Shown here piece after piece: positions 15,829-24,495 of a stretch of DNA of 31,106 bases; positions within the stretch are counted from its first letter, which is position 1; every line of letters starts with the position of its first letter. The stretch comes from Klebsiella pneumoniae. Lineage in GTDB: Bacteria; Pseudomonadota; Gammaproteobacteria; Ga0077536. Under the pieces are notes generated by a model, which was not told the origin of the DNA, did no database searches, and saw nothing but the letters and a program-made list of their open reading frames with translations. The stretch is from NCBI GenBank assembly GCA_945873015.1, contig CAMCBY010000004.1, positions 1 to 31,106 on the forward strand, given 5' to 3'. The translations under genes were made by a program, and so were the position numbers.

Positions 15829-15886
15829 TATGATACACTCAATCCCCGCTTCGAGAATCGACAAACCTGTTACATAACATCGTTAT
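15829..15886 (+). promoter_or_regulatory. gpmI upstream region: -10-like box and GTTA/TAAC inverted repeats
   Basis: TATGAT at 15829-15834 is a good -10 match, though no convincing -35 lies 16-18 bases upstream. Closer to the gene, GTTA-ca-TAAC (15869-15878) overlaps ATAAC-atc-GTTAT (15874-15886), giving three alternating half-sites directly before the GTG start. The repeats could be an operator or an RNA hairpin that limits ribosome access. No normal Shine-Dalgarno is seen before the GTG. Confidence 0.35.
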
Positions 15887-15887
15887 C

Positions 15888-17474
15888 GTGAGTCCGATGC
15901 CGCACGTCAAACACCCTGTCATGTTGATTGTCCTTGATGGCTGGGGCCATAGCGATGATCCCGATTTCAACGCGATTCATGCGGCCCGCACACCGGTGTG
16001 GGACAAGCTCTGGTCAGACTGTCCGCACGGCCTTATCCGCTGTTCTGGCACCGATGTCGGTCTGCCCGATCAGCAGATGGGCAACTCCGAAGTGGGCCAT
16101 ATGCACATCGGCGCAGGGCGCCTCATTGACCAGGATTTTTCGCGCATCGGCAAAGCCATCGCCAACGGCGAATTTGCGCACAATCCGGTGCTGGTCGCGG
16201 CCTGCGTCAAAGCGGCCCAAAGCGCGCGCGCGGTGCACATCATGGGTCTCGCCTCGCCGGGCGGTGTGCACAGCCACGAAGAGCATCTGCTTGCGTTGAT
16301 GAGTCTGGCCCACGCCCACGGCGTACAACAGATTTATGTGCATGCCTTCCTCGACGGTCGCGACACCCCGCCGCAGAGCGCGGCGGCGACGCTCGAGCGC
16401 CTCGATGAACATGCGCGCAGTCTCGGCAATGCGCGCATCGCGTCGATTTGTGGCCGTTATTTCGCCATGGACCGCAACAACAAGTGGGACCGCGTCGCAC
16501 CCGCTTATGAACTGCTGGTCAATGGCCAGGCCACCCACAGCGCCAGCGATGCGCTGAGCGGCCTTAAAGCCGCCTACGCGCGCAACGAGACCGACGAGTT
16601 CGTGGCGGCCACGGTCATCGAATCCGCAGCCGCGCCCCATCATCGAATCGCCGACGGCGATGTCGTGATCTTCGCCAACTTCCGCGCTGACCGCGCCCGT
16701 CAATTGACCAGTGCGATGACCTCCCCCACCTTCGACCGGTTCGTGCGCTCGCGCGTGCCGGCGCTGGGCGCGTTTGTGTGCATGACCAACTACAGCGAAG
16801 AATTCAAGCTGCCGGTCGCCTACGACGCCAGCGATCTCGTCAACACCTTCGGCGCCGTTATCGAACAGCACGGCCTGCGCCAGCTGCGTATTGCCGAAAC
16901 CGAGAAATACGCCCACGTCACCTTCTTCTTCAACGGCGGTGAGGAAAAGGTGTTCAAGGGCGAAGATCGCATCATGGTGCCCTCGCCGAATGTTGCGACC
17001 TATGATCTCGACCCCGCCATGAGCGCCGATGAAGTGGCGGACAAACTGGTCGCAGAGCTGAACAGCGATAGTTACGACACCATCATCTGCAATTTCGCCA
17101 ATGCGGATATGGTCGGCCATACCGGCAATTTCGACGCCACGGTGCAATGTATCGAAGTGCTGGACGCGTGCCTCGGACGCGTGCTGAGCGCTGCCCGCGC
17201 GCATGGCGTCGACGTACTCATCACCGCCGATCACGGCAACGCCGAGAAGATGCGCGAGCACGACCATAGCCATGGCACCCACAATCCCCATACCGCCCAT
17301 ACCAGCAACGTCGTACCCTTAATCTATGTCGGGCGCAGTGCGCAGATGGCAAGTGACGGCAGCCTCGCCGATGTGGCGCCGACCATGCTGGCGTTGATGG
17401 GTATCGAAGTGCCACACGAAATGACCGGCAAATCCTTGGTCGCGCTGCAAGACAACAGCCAGAACGCGGCTTGA
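15888..17474 (+). CDS. gpmI: 2,3-bisphosphoglycerate-independent phosphoglycerate mutase
   Basis: Interconverts 3- and 2-phosphoglycerate in glycolysis and gluconeogenesis with two metal ions, usually manganese. The 528 residues contain the family signatures: VMLIVLDGWG with Asp17, the phosphoserine site Ser67 in QMGNSEVGHMHIGAGR, and LDGRDTPP. The metal-binding stretch is ITADHGNAEKM, followed by a histidine-rich HDHSHGTHNPHTAHTSNVVP. It is a little longer than the E. coli enzyme (about 514). Two starts are possible: the GTG at 15888 and the ATG at 15897. The ATG has GTGAG four bases upstream, and both give a sensible N-terminus. Its usual neighbour envC is absent. Confidence 0.97.
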   Translation: MSPMPHVKHPVMLIVLDGWGHSDDPDFNAIHAARTPVWDKLWSDCPHGLIRCSGTDVGLPDQQMGNSEVGHMHIGAGRLIDQDFSRIGKAIANGEFAHNPVLVAACVKAAQSARAVHIMGLASPGGVHSHEEHLLALMSLAHAHGVQQIYVHAFLDGRDTPPQSAAATLERLDEHARSLGNARIASICGRYFAMDRNNKWDRVAPAYELLVNGQATHSASDALSGLKAAYARNETDEFVAATVIESAAAPHHRIADGDVVIFANFRADRARQLTSAMTSPTFDRFVRSRVPALGAFVCMTNYSEEFKLPVAYDASDLVNTFGAVIEQHGLRQLRIAETEKYAHVTFFFNGGEEKVFKGEDRIMVPSPNVATYDLDPAMSADEVADKLVAELNSDSYDTIICNFANADMVGHTGNFDATVQCIEVLDACLGRVLSAARAHGVDVLITADHGNAEKMREHDHSHGTHNPHTAHTSNVVPLIYVGRSAQMASDGSLADVAPTMLALMGIEVPHEMTGKSLVALQDNSQNAA

Positions 17475-17479
17475 GGTGT

Positions 17480-17500
17480 GGCGAGGCCGCGCGCCTCGCC
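17480..17500 (+). other. Perfect 8-bp hairpin just after gpmI
   Basis: GGCGAGGC (17480-17487) is exactly complementary to GCCTCGCC (17493-17500) with loop CGCGC, beginning six bases after the gpmI stop. No T-run follows. It could be a Rho-associated or 3'-end stability hairpin. The rest of the 153-base gap to ctpA holds a weaker inverted repeat, CCTGCC (17534-17539) with GGCAGG (17565-17570), and no clear promoter. Confidence 0.4.
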
Positions 17501-17627
17501 CACGCGGCCTCCATGCTCTATACCCTCAATCGCCCTGCCGCTATGCTGCAAGGCCGCCGCGGCGGGCAGGAACTCGCTCGCCGCGCAGCCCTCATACCGA
17601 CGAACGAACCATGAGTGACCGTCCTCC

Positions 17628-19076
17628 ATGCTGAAGCCCATCGCGCGCCGCGCCCTTACCACGCTGGTGCTGACCGCTCTGTTCAGCCTGCCCGTCCTCG
17701 CCGAGGACGGCGGCACGGCCCCCCCCAGCAGCCCCGCGACACCAGAAGTGACGCCCGACGATGGCGCCGAGCGCGAACTCGGTGAAGCTAAAGCTGAAAA
17801 GTCCCCTGCCGACCCGATCCCGGTCGATGACATTCGCGTGCTGGTCGAGGTTTTACACAAGATCAAGAACGACTACGTCGAATCGATCGACGACAAGACC
17901 CTTATCGAGAACGCCATGCGCGGCATGCTGTCCGGTCTCGACCCCCATTCCGCCTATCTCGATGCCGACGACTACTCCGACTTGCAGGAAGGCACTTCCG
18001 GCGAATTCGGTGGTTTGGGCATCGAAGTGGGGATGGAAGAAGGTTCCGTCAAAGTCATCTCACCGATTGACGACACCCCGGCACAGCAAGCGGGCGTGCA
18101 GGCCGGCGACAACATCGTCAAGCTCGACGACACGCCGGTGAAAGGGATGTCGATTAACGATGCGGTGAAGAAGATGCGCGGCAAACCGGGCAGCGACATC
18201 ACCCTCACCATCGTGCGCGAAGGCGAACAGAAGCCACTCGTCTTCAAACTGACACGCGCGCTCATCAAGGTCGCGAGCGTGCGCAGTCGCATACTCGAAC
18301 CGGGCTTCGGTTACATCCGGGTCTCGCAGTTCCAGGCCGCTACCGGCGACGACGTCATCAAACAGATCAGTGAATTAAAAGCCAAGTCAAACGACAAGCT
18401 CAACGGCCTGATTCTCGACCTGCGCAACAATCCAGGCGGCATCCTTGGCGCGGCGGTATCGATTGCCGATGCCTTTCTCGAATCCGGCAAAATTGTCTAT
18501 ACCGATGGTCGAGTCGCCGACTCCAAGCTCGAATTCTCGGCCAAACCGCCGGATATGCTGAACGGCGCACCGCTGGTCGTATTGATCAACGAAGGCTCCG
18601 CCTCCGCCTCCGAAATCGTCGCCGGCGCGCTGCAGGATCGCGGCCGCGCGTTGATCATGGGGCGCCGCAGCTTCGGCAAAGGTTCGGTGCAGACCATTCT
18701 GCCAATGAACAACCGCTCGGCGCTCAAGCTCACGACTGCGCGTTATTTCACGCCCAACGGCCGCTCGATTCAGGCCGAAGGCATCAAACCCGACATCGTC
18801 ATCGACAAGGTCAAGGTGTCTGCCATCAAGTCCGGTGCGGTCGAAAGCGTCAAGGAAGCTGACTTGAACCGCCACCTGGCCAATCCGGTCAGCGACAAAG
18901 ATAAAGGCGCCGACAAGTCCAAAGACAGCAAAACGATGGATGCCGCCAAGGCAGCGGACAAGGAAGAGGCGGAACAGGGTCCGCTGGCGGAGCGAGACTA
19001 CGAACTCTACGAAGCGTTCAACATGCTCAAGGGCATGGTGATGTTGAACAGCAAACGCAGCTTATCGGCGCCCTGA
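17628..19076 (+). CDS. ctpA: Carboxy-terminal processing protease (S41)
   Basis: Periplasmic serine protease of 482 residues that trims proteins from the C-terminus. In other proteobacteria, CtpA-type enzymes degrade cell-wall hydrolases together with a lipoprotein partner. Residues 1-25 are a signal peptide (ALTTLVLTALFSLPVLA). A PDZ domain lies at about 125-215 (GEFGGLGIEVGMEEG, VQAGDNIVKLDD). The protease domain has the serine-lysine pair Ser326 in EGSASASEIVAGAL and Lys351 in RRSFGKGSVQ, 25 residues apart as in Prc. LDLRNNPGG is also present. The C-terminal 60 residues are rich in lysine, aspartate and alanine and look disordered (DKDKGADKSKDSK). The ATG has no good ribosome site. It is convergent with ubiB, six bases away. 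Confidence 0.95.
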   Translation: MLKPIARRALTTLVLTALFSLPVLAEDGGTAPPSSPATPEVTPDDGAERELGEAKAEKSPADPIPVDDIRVLVEVLHKIKNDYVESIDDKTLIENAMRGMLSGLDPHSAYLDADDYSDLQEGTSGEFGGLGIEVGMEEGSVKVISPIDDTPAQQAGVQAGDNIVKLDDTPVKGMSINDAVKKMRGKPGSDITLTIVREGEQKPLVFKLTRALIKVASVRSRILEPGFGYIRVSQFQAATGDDVIKQISELKAKSNDKLNGLILDLRNNPGGILGAAVSIADAFLESGKIVYTDGRVADSKLEFSAKPPDMLNGAPLVVLINEGSASASEIVAGALQDRGRALIMGRRSFGKGSVQTILPMNNRSALKLTTARYFTPNGRSIQAEGIKPDIVIDKVKVSAIKSGAVESVKEADLNRHLANPVSDKDKGADKSKDSKTMDAAKAADKEEAEQGPLAERDYELYEAFNMLKGMVMLNSKRSLSAP

Positions 19077-19082
19077 GGGCAC

Positions 19083-20765
19083 TCAGCGGCGCCCGCGCGG
19101 CCCGCCCTTCAAGGATGCAAAGGCGGCGATCGCGCCGAGCGCGCCAATCAACCACACGCTCAGAGGCAGCGGCCCGACCGGGGTCGCAGCCGACCCTTTG
19201 ACCGATAACAGAATCGCCGCGCACACCACGCAGCCGACGCCGACCAGAGCCAGCACGATGCGACGCTGCAGCCTCTGGATCTCCTGGCGGATCTCATCGA
19301 GTTTCGGGTCGGTGGTCTGCACCTTGAGCCGCCCGCTCTTCAGTTGATCCAGCACTTCAACAGTCAGCATCGGCAATTCAGGTAAGCGGTCAACCCAGTG
19401 CGGAACACTCGCCTTGAATGCGCTGAACAGGCGTCGCACCCCGACTCGCTCCAGCATGAACTTCTCAAGCGACGGACGCGCGGCCCGCCACAGGTCTAGT
19501 TCGGGATAAAGCTGGCGGCCGATGCCCTCGACATTGACCATGGTTTTCTGCAGCAGCAACAGCTGCGGCAGGATTTCCATTTCGAAGCGCTGCGCGGTCT
19601 GGAACAGACGCAACAGCAGATTGCCGACCGAGATATCCTTCATCGGCCGATCGAATATCGGCTCGCACACCGCCCGAATCGCGAACTCGAATTCGTCGAC
19701 CCGCGTATGGCCAGGCACCCAGCCCGATTCAACGTGCAGCTCGGCAACGCGCCGATAGTTACGGTCGAGAAAGGCCGAGAAGTTTTCCGCCAGGTAACGC
19801 TGATCGAATTCGCTCAGCGAGCCCATGATGCCGAAATCGACCGGCGCATAACGCGGCCCCTCGCCGTTTTCACCGGGCAGGATGAACAGATTGCCCGGGT
19901 GCACGTCGGCATGAAAGAAATGATCGCGGAACACCTGCGTGAAGAAGATCTCGACACCGCGTTCCGCCAGCATCTTCAGATCAACACCCGCACGGCGCAG
20001 ACCATCGAGGTCACTTATGTGCAGGCCCGACACGCGCTCCATCACCAGCACATTCTCGCGGGTGTGGTCCCAGAAAACTTCCGGCACGTACATGCGATCG
20101 GAATCAGCGAAATTGCGTTTGAGCTGCGAACAATTGGCGGCTTCGCGCATCATGTCGAGTTCGTCGAGCAAGGTCTTCTCGAACTCAGCGACCACCACTT
20201 TCGGCTTGAGCAGGCGTCCGCGCGACCACAGCCGCTCGGCGGCTTCGGCCAACAGGTACATGAGCTTGATGTCTTTATCGATGGTATTGCGCAGATTCGG
20301 CCGCACCACTTTGACGATAACTTCGCGACCGTCGAGCAGACGTGCGCAATGCACCTGGGCTATCGAGGCCGAGGCCAGCGGCGTTTCGTCAAACATCGCG
20401 AACACGCGGTCGAGCTTGTGGCCATAGGCACGCTCGACGATGGCGCGCGCCTGGCTGCCGGGAAACGGCGGCACATGATCCTGCAGCTTGGCCAGCTCGC
20501 CGGCGAATTCGTCATTCAACAGGTCGCGGCGCGTGGAAAGTATCTGACCGAACTTGACGAACAGCGGGCCGAGGTCTTCCAGCACCGCGCGTAGGCGCTG
20601 CGCACGTGGCAGGTAGTGGCGTCGCCGCCAGTTCCACGGCAACAGATAAAGTATGAAACCGAAAGGCGCGAACATCGGCATCGAGAAAATAATCTCGTCA
20701 AAGCCGTGTCTGATCAGCACACGCTGAATGGCGAGCACACGCAGAAACTGCGGGACCAGAATCAT
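19083..20765 (-). CDS. ubiB: Ubiquinone biosynthesis kinase-like protein UbiB
   Basis: Atypical kinase-like ATPase of the ABC1/ADCK family needed for ubiquinone synthesis. The 560 residues include KFGQ at 71-74 (the KxGQ motif), ASASIAQVH at 131-139 in the alanine-rich loop region, Lys152 in IVKVVRP, HADVHPGN and DFGIMG. Two hydrophobic helices close the protein (IVLALVGVGCVVCAAILL and LSVWLIGALGAIAAFASL), the expected membrane anchor. It starts with an ATG overlapping the ubiJ stop by four bases and is the last gene of a long minus-strand run. The order ubiE-ubiJ-ubiB is the same as in E. coli. Confidence 0.97.
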   Translation of the reverse strand: MILVPQFLRVLAIQRVLIRHGFDEIIFSMPMFAPFGFILYLLPWNWRRRHYLPRAQRLRAVLEDLGPLFVKFGQILSTRRDLLNDEFAGELAKLQDHVPPFPGSQARAIVERAYGHKLDRVFAMFDETPLASASIAQVHCARLLDGREVIVKVVRPNLRNTIDKDIKLMYLLAEAAERLWSRGRLLKPKVVVAEFEKTLLDELDMMREAANCSQLKRNFADSDRMYVPEVFWDHTRENVLVMERVSGLHISDLDGLRRAGVDLKMLAERGVEIFFTQVFRDHFFHADVHPGNLFILPGENGEGPRYAPVDFGIMGSLSEFDQRYLAENFSAFLDRNYRRVAELHVESGWVPGHTRVDEFEFAIRAVCEPIFDRPMKDISVGNLLLRLFQTAQRFEMEILPQLLLLQKTMVNVEGIGRQLYPELDLWRAARPSLEKFMLERVGVRRLFSAFKASVPHWVDRLPELPMLTVEVLDQLKSGRLKVQTTDPKLDEIRQEIQRLQRRIVLALVGVGCVVCAAILLSVKGSAATPVGPLPLSVWLIGALGAIAAFASLKGGPRGRR

Positions 20766-21415
20766 GAGCGGGGGCTGCGTTCGCGCAGGCGTCTGAGACG
20801 CGCCTCGAGCCGATCAACGTCGTCAGTGAGGGTGAACACCGCGCGCCCGAACTGTTCGAGTTCCTGTCGACTCACCACCAGGCGGCTTTCGTGTTTGAGA
20901 TAGTCCGCTGTATCGCGCTCGAGTTTGGCCAATGCCTGTTTGCCGAAAGCAAACACTGCGCGCGCGGCGCGCCCGACCTGATGGGCCGGCACGTCGCCGA
21001 TGGTGCGTGACAGTAGTTCTTCCCAGTCGATGCTGAGTTCGGCGAGCAGCGCCTGCACCTGCTGTGCAACCGCGAGGTCGCCAGCAATTTCGATGCGCCC
21101 CGCGCCCAGAGAATCGCCACGCCGACTGGCGCGCGCATAGGCGAGAAAGTCCGCAATCCGGCCGCTGACCTTGACCGCCACCGCACCGTCGTGATGGCGC
21201 TTGAGCTTGACCCCGTCGGCACTCGGCAAGGCATAGGCACTGCGCGCGCTGTCGCGTAACGCGATTTCAATGACACTGCCATCCAGCGCCGCGAGCCGTG
21301 CAGCGGTATCGGCATTGCTGCGTAACAAACGCGACAGCGCCAGCGACAAAGCGTCTTCGAGCCGCGCCAGCAAAGGATCGGCGAAGTCGTTGCGGATGCG
21401 TGCCTCACGAATCAT
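20762..21415 (-). CDS. ubiJ: Ubiquinone biosynthesis accessory factor UbiJ
   Basis: UbiJ helps assemble the soluble ubiquinone-synthesis complex and binds lipid intermediates through an SCP2-type domain. The chosen start is ATG 21413-21415, giving 217 residues. It lies one base after the ubiE stop and has GGAAA eight bases upstream. A start at 21436 would overlap ubiE by 20 bases and is less likely. The N-terminal 110 residues fit the SCP2 fold (LAALDGSVIEIALRDSA, VAVKVSGRIADFLAYA). The C-terminal part is a long charged helix suited to a coiled coil (LTDDVDRLEARLRRLRER). Position between ubiE and ubiB settles the identity, since the sequence itself is weakly conserved. Confidence 0.92.
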   Translation of the reverse strand: MIREARIRNDFADPLLARLEDALSLALSRLLRSNADTAARLAALDGSVIEIALRDSARSAYALPSADGVKLKRHHDGAVAVKVSGRIADFLAYARASRRGDSLGAGRIEIAGDLAVAQQVQALLAELSIDWEELLSRTIGDVPAHQVGRAARAVFAFGKQALAKLERDTADYLKHESRLVVSRQELEQFGRAVFTLTDDVDRLEARLRRLRERSPRS

Positions 21416-21416
21416 T

Positions 21417-22199
21417 TCAGTATTTCCAACCGACATGCACAGCCACGATACCGGCCATCAGGTTGTAATAACGCACGCCCTCGAAGCCGGCGCGTTCCAT
21501 CATGTATTTGAGCGCATCCTGGTCGGGATGCACACGAATCGATTCGGCGAGATAACGGTAGCTGTCGCCGTCGCCTGCCACCAGTTGACCGAGACGCGGC
21601 AGGGCCTGAAATGAATAAAAATCGTAGGCGCGCGCGAGTAACGGAGTCTTGACGGTCGAAAACTCCAGCACCGCCACGCGCCCGCCGGGCTTGAGCACGC
21701 GCGCGATTTCGGCGAGCGCGCGGTCCTTGTGGGTGACATTACGCAGCCCGAAACCCATCGTCACACGGTCTATGCTGTCGCTGGCGAACGGCAACGCCTC
21801 GGCATTACCCTGCACATATTCGAGGCCGTTGCCGAGTCCCGCGTCGATCGCACGGTCGCGCCCCCGCCACAACATCTGCGCGTTGATATCACTGACCAGC
21901 ACACGATTCTGGCCTGGGAAACGCGTCGCGAGCAGGCGCGCGATATCACCGGTGCCGCCCGCCAGGTCGAGCACCACATGGCCGGGTCTGAGCTTCAACA
22001 GATCGACCGCAAAACGTTTCCACAAGCGATGCAGGCCGGCCGACATCAAGTCGTTCATGAGGTCGTAACGTGGACTGACCGCATCGAACACACGCTTGAC
22101 GCGCGCGCTCTTGGCAGCCGTCGGCACGCGCTCGAAACCGAACTGGGTTTCGTCCTGGTGGTGCGCGCCGAGGCTGTCGCCGACGCTCTCGTCAGACAT
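21417..22199 (-). CDS. ubiE: Ubiquinone/menaquinone C-methyltransferase
   Basis: SAM-dependent C-methyltransferase of ubiquinone (and menaquinone) synthesis. The 260-residue protein starts MSDESVGDSL at the ATG 22197-22199, overlapping the upstream DUF971 gene by eight bases. A reading from 22466 adds 89 residues of another frame's shadow and is rejected. Signatures are VFDAVSPRYDLMNDLMSAGLHR (in parts, 37-58), the SAM motif VLDLAGGTGDIA at 77-88, GNAEALPF, MGFGLRNV and the C-terminal NLMAGIVAVHVGWKY. Length and motifs are normal. Confidence 0.97.
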   Translation of the reverse strand: MSDESVGDSLGAHHQDETQFGFERVPTAAKSARVKRVFDAVSPRYDLMNDLMSAGLHRLWKRFAVDLLKLRPGHVVLDLAGGTGDIARLLATRFPGQNRVLVSDINAQMLWRGRDRAIDAGLGNGLEYVQGNAEALPFASDSIDRVTMGFGLRNVTHKDRALAEIARVLKPGGRVAVLEFSTVKTPLLARAYDFYSFQALPRLGQLVAGDGDSYRYLAESIRVHPDQDALKYMMERAGFEGVRYYNLMAGIVAVHVGWKY

Positions 22200-22560
22200 C
22201 GGCTGCCACGCGTTCGATACCGGCGGCCGCCAACGCGGCGAGATATTTGCGCCAGTATTCGGTTTGGCGCGTGCCGAGTTCGTAGAGGTAATCCCAGGTA
22301 TAAAGACCGGTATCGTGGCCGTCGTCGAATACCAGTTTGATGGCGTAATTGCCGACCGCCTCGATATCCTTGATGTTGACGCCTTCCTTGTGGGTTTGCA
22401 GCACAGCCTGTTCGGGACTGTGGCCACGCACATCGGCCGACGGCGAATACACGCGCAGAAACTCACAAGACAGCGTGAAGCTCCTGCCGTCGTCGAAACT
22501 TAACTCGAGTTTGCGCGACTGCTGATGGAGCTTGATGTCGACGGGTGTGTGATTGGCCAT
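22192..22560 (-). CDS. DUF971 (GBBH-like N-terminal) protein
   Basis: A 122-residue protein made of a single DUF971 domain, the fold also found at the N-terminus of gamma-butyrobetaine hydroxylase. The start ATG (22558-22560) follows the hslU stop after one base; a longer reading back to 22635 would run into hslU. Family-like segments are LELSFDDGRSFTLSCEFLRVYSPSA (in parts), IKDIEAVGNYAIKLVFDDGH and GLYTWDYLYELG. In gammaproteobacteria this gene often lies between hslU and ubiE. The family is linked to iron-sulfur protein maturation in some literature on fused forms; for this stand-alone form the role is unknown. Confidence 0.9.
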   Translation of the reverse strand: MANHTPVDIKLHQQSRKLELSFDDGRSFTLSCEFLRVYSPSADVRGHSPEQAVLQTHKEGVNIKDIEAVGNYAIKLVFDDGHDTGLYTWDYLYELGTRQTEYWRKYLAALAAAGIERVAADV

Positions 22561-22561
22561 G

Positions 22562-23887
22562 TCAGAGGATGTACTTTGCGAGGTTGTCGTCGGCCACCAG
22601 GCGTCCGATATGGCGATTGACGTAGTCGGCATCAATCGTGAGTTGCTGGCCGTCCAGCCCCGGCGCAGTGAAAGACACCGCTTCCAGCAGTTTTTCCATC
22701 ACCGTATGCAGACGCCGTGCGCCGATGTTCTCGCTGCGCTCGTTGATGGAACAGGCGATCTCGGCGAGGCGTGCGACCCCGTCGGCGGTGAATTCCAGCT
22801 GCACATTCTCGGTCGCGAGCAAGGCTTTGTACTGGCGCGTCAGCGAGGCGTCGGGTTCGGTCAGAATGCGCACAAAATCTTCGACGGTCAGCGGCGCGAG
22901 TTCTACGCGGTTCGGTAACCGGCCCTGCAGTTCCGGAATCAGGTCGGAGGGTTTGGCGAAATGAAACGCGCCGCTCGCGATGAACAGCACATGATCGGTC
23001 TTGACCATGCCGTGTTTGGTGCTGATGGAGCAGCCTTCGACCAGCGGCAACAGATCGCGCTGAACACCTTCGCGCGAGACGTCCGGTCCATGCGTATCGG
23101 AGCGCCGCGCTACCTTGTCGATTTCATCCAGGAACACGATACCGTTCTGTTCGAGGTTTTCGAGTGCACGCGCGCGGATGTCTTCTTCATTGATGAGTTT
23201 GGCCGCCTCTTCCTCGACCAGCAGCTTGCGTGCACTGGCAATCTGCACGCGCCGGCTGCGCTTGCGGCTCTGGCCCAGGTTCTGGAACATGCCGCGCAAC
23301 TGGTTGGTCATTTCCTCCATGCCGGGCGGCGCCATGATTTCGACGCCGGCACCGGCCGCGTTCACTTCTATTTCGATTTCCTTATCCTCGAGTTTGCCTT
23401 CACGCAGCATCTTGCGAAAACGCTGGCGGGTAGCCGATTCGTCCTCGGGCGCGGTCTCGCCGAAAGTGCGCGGCCCGGGCAGCAGCACATCGAGAATACG
23501 TTCCTCGGCGGCTTCTTCGGCCTGCTGACGGAACTGCGCCATCGCCTCTTCGCGTTCCATGTTGACGGCGATATCCGCCAGGTCACGAATGATCGAATCG
23601 ACGTCACGGCCGACGTAGCCGACTTCGGTGAACTTGGTCGCTTCAATCTTGATGAAAGGCGCACCGGCGAGTCGTGCCAGGCGCCGCGCGATCTCTGTCT
23701 TGCCGACCCCGGTCGGCCCGATCATGAGGATGTTCTTGGGCGTGATTTCGTTGCGCAGCACAGGTTCGACCTGCGCGCGACGCCAACGATTACGCAGCGC
23801 AATCGCGACTGCACGCTTGGCATCGGCCTGGCCGACGATGTGTTTGTCGAGCTGCTCGACGATTTCCTGCGGGGTGAGATTGCTCAT
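22562..23887 (-). CDS. hslU: ATP-dependent protease ATPase subunit HslU
   Basis: AAA+ unfoldase that feeds substrates into the HslV peptidase; cytoplasmic. The 441-residue protein starts MSNLTPQEIVEQLDKHIVGQ at ATG 23885-23887, matching the family. An ATG two codons earlier (23893) is possible. Walker A is GPTGVGKT at 57-64, Walker B is GIVFLDEIDK, and sensor/arginine regions include FRKMLREG and SENIGARRLHTVMEKLLE. The C-terminus ends LAKYIL, the type of tail that inserts into HslV. The I domain (about 110-240) is present. It follows hslV after 16 bases. Identity is secure. Confidence 0.98.
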   Translation of the reverse strand: MSNLTPQEIVEQLDKHIVGQADAKRAVAIALRNRWRRAQVEPVLRNEITPKNILMIGPTGVGKTEIARRLARLAGAPFIKIEATKFTEVGYVGRDVDSIIRDLADIAVNMEREEAMAQFRQQAEEAAEERILDVLLPGPRTFGETAPEDESATRQRFRKMLREGKLEDKEIEIEVNAAGAGVEIMAPPGMEEMTNQLRGMFQNLGQSRKRSRRVQIASARKLLVEEEAAKLINEEDIRARALENLEQNGIVFLDEIDKVARRSDTHGPDVSREGVQRDLLPLVEGCSISTKHGMVKTDHVLFIASGAFHFAKPSDLIPELQGRLPNRVELAPLTVEDFVRILTEPDASLTRQYKALLATENVQLEFTADGVARLAEIACSINERSENIGARRLHTVMEKLLEAVSFTAPGLDGQQLTIDADYVNRHIGRLVADDNLAKYIL

Positions 23888-23903
23888 GCCCATGATGTCG
23901 GTC

Positions 23904-24458
23904 TCAACCGGTCAATGCTTCAATCGTGATATGACCATTGGTGTACACACAAATCTCACCGGCAATGGTGAGACCGCGGCGCACGATGGCTTCGGGGTCG
24001 AGGTCGGTGTCGGCCAGCAAGGCGCGGGCTGCAGCCCGCGCATAGTTGCCTCCCGAGCCGATTGCGATGATGTCGTGCTCCGGTTCTATTACGTCGCCGG
24101 TGCCGGTGATGATCAGTGAGTGATCACGATTGGCGACCGCCAGCATCGCTTCGAGGCGACGCAGCATGCGGTCGGTGCGCCAGTCTTTGGCCAGTTCGAC
24201 CGCGGCGCGCAACAGGTTGCCGCGATGTTCTTCGAGCTTGCCTTCGAAACGCTCGAACAGCGTAAAGGCGTCGGCAGTGCCGCCGGCAAAGCCTGCGATG
24301 ACCTGTTCCTGATAGAGGCGGCGCACTTTGCGCGCATTGCCTTTCAGGATGGTGTCGCCCATCGAGACCTGACCATCGCCACCGATGACGACGTCACGCC
24401 CGCGGCGCACAGATAAGATGGTAGTACCGTGTAACACGACAGAGGATTTGTTCGACAT
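23904..24458 (-). CDS. hslV: ATP-dependent protease peptidase subunit HslV
   Basis: Proteasome-like threonine peptidase that works with HslU. The start is ATG 24456-24458, giving 184 residues; the open frame extends upstream but the extra sequence is unrelated. The mature enzyme would begin at Thr12 (HG before TTILSVRRG), so there is an 11-residue propeptide, longer than the single Met of E. coli HslV. Other signatures are VIGGDGQVSMGDTILK, AGFAGGTADAFTLFERFE, IGSGGNYARAAARAL and the C-terminal YTNGHITIEAL. The gene lies 37 bases downstream of xerC. Length and motifs are normal otherwise. Confidence 0.97.
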   Translation of the reverse strand: MSNKSSVVLHGTTILSVRRGRDVVIGGDGQVSMGDTILKGNARKVRRLYQEQVIAGFAGGTADAFTLFERFEGKLEEHRGNLLRAAVELAKDWRTDRMLRRLEAMLAVANRDHSLIITGTGDVIEPEHDIIAIGSGGNYARAAARALLADTDLDPEAIVRRGLTIAGEICVYTNGHITIEALTG

Positions 24459-24495
24459 GGGCCCGGGATTGTACACGATGGCCCCGCGGCGGCCG

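Noticed and set aside
16014..17300. 428-codon open frame antisense to gpmI
   Set aside because: It lies wholly opposite a gene with complete GpmI motifs. GC-rich codon use commonly leaves such frames open, and the translation has no recognisable domain.
17611..17634. Seven-codon frame overlapping the ctpA start
   Set aside because: ATG at 17611 ends in TGA just past the ctpA ATG. It has no ribosome site, and such short frames are expected by chance.
19707..20594. 295-codon open frame antisense to ubiB
   Set aside because: It is a shadow of ubiB, which has all its kinase-like motifs. There is no ribosome site or family match.
22961..23929. 322-codon open frame antisense to hslU
   Set aside because: The opposite strand encodes a full HslU with Walker A and B. 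The antisense product is rich in Arg, His and Ala with no family features.
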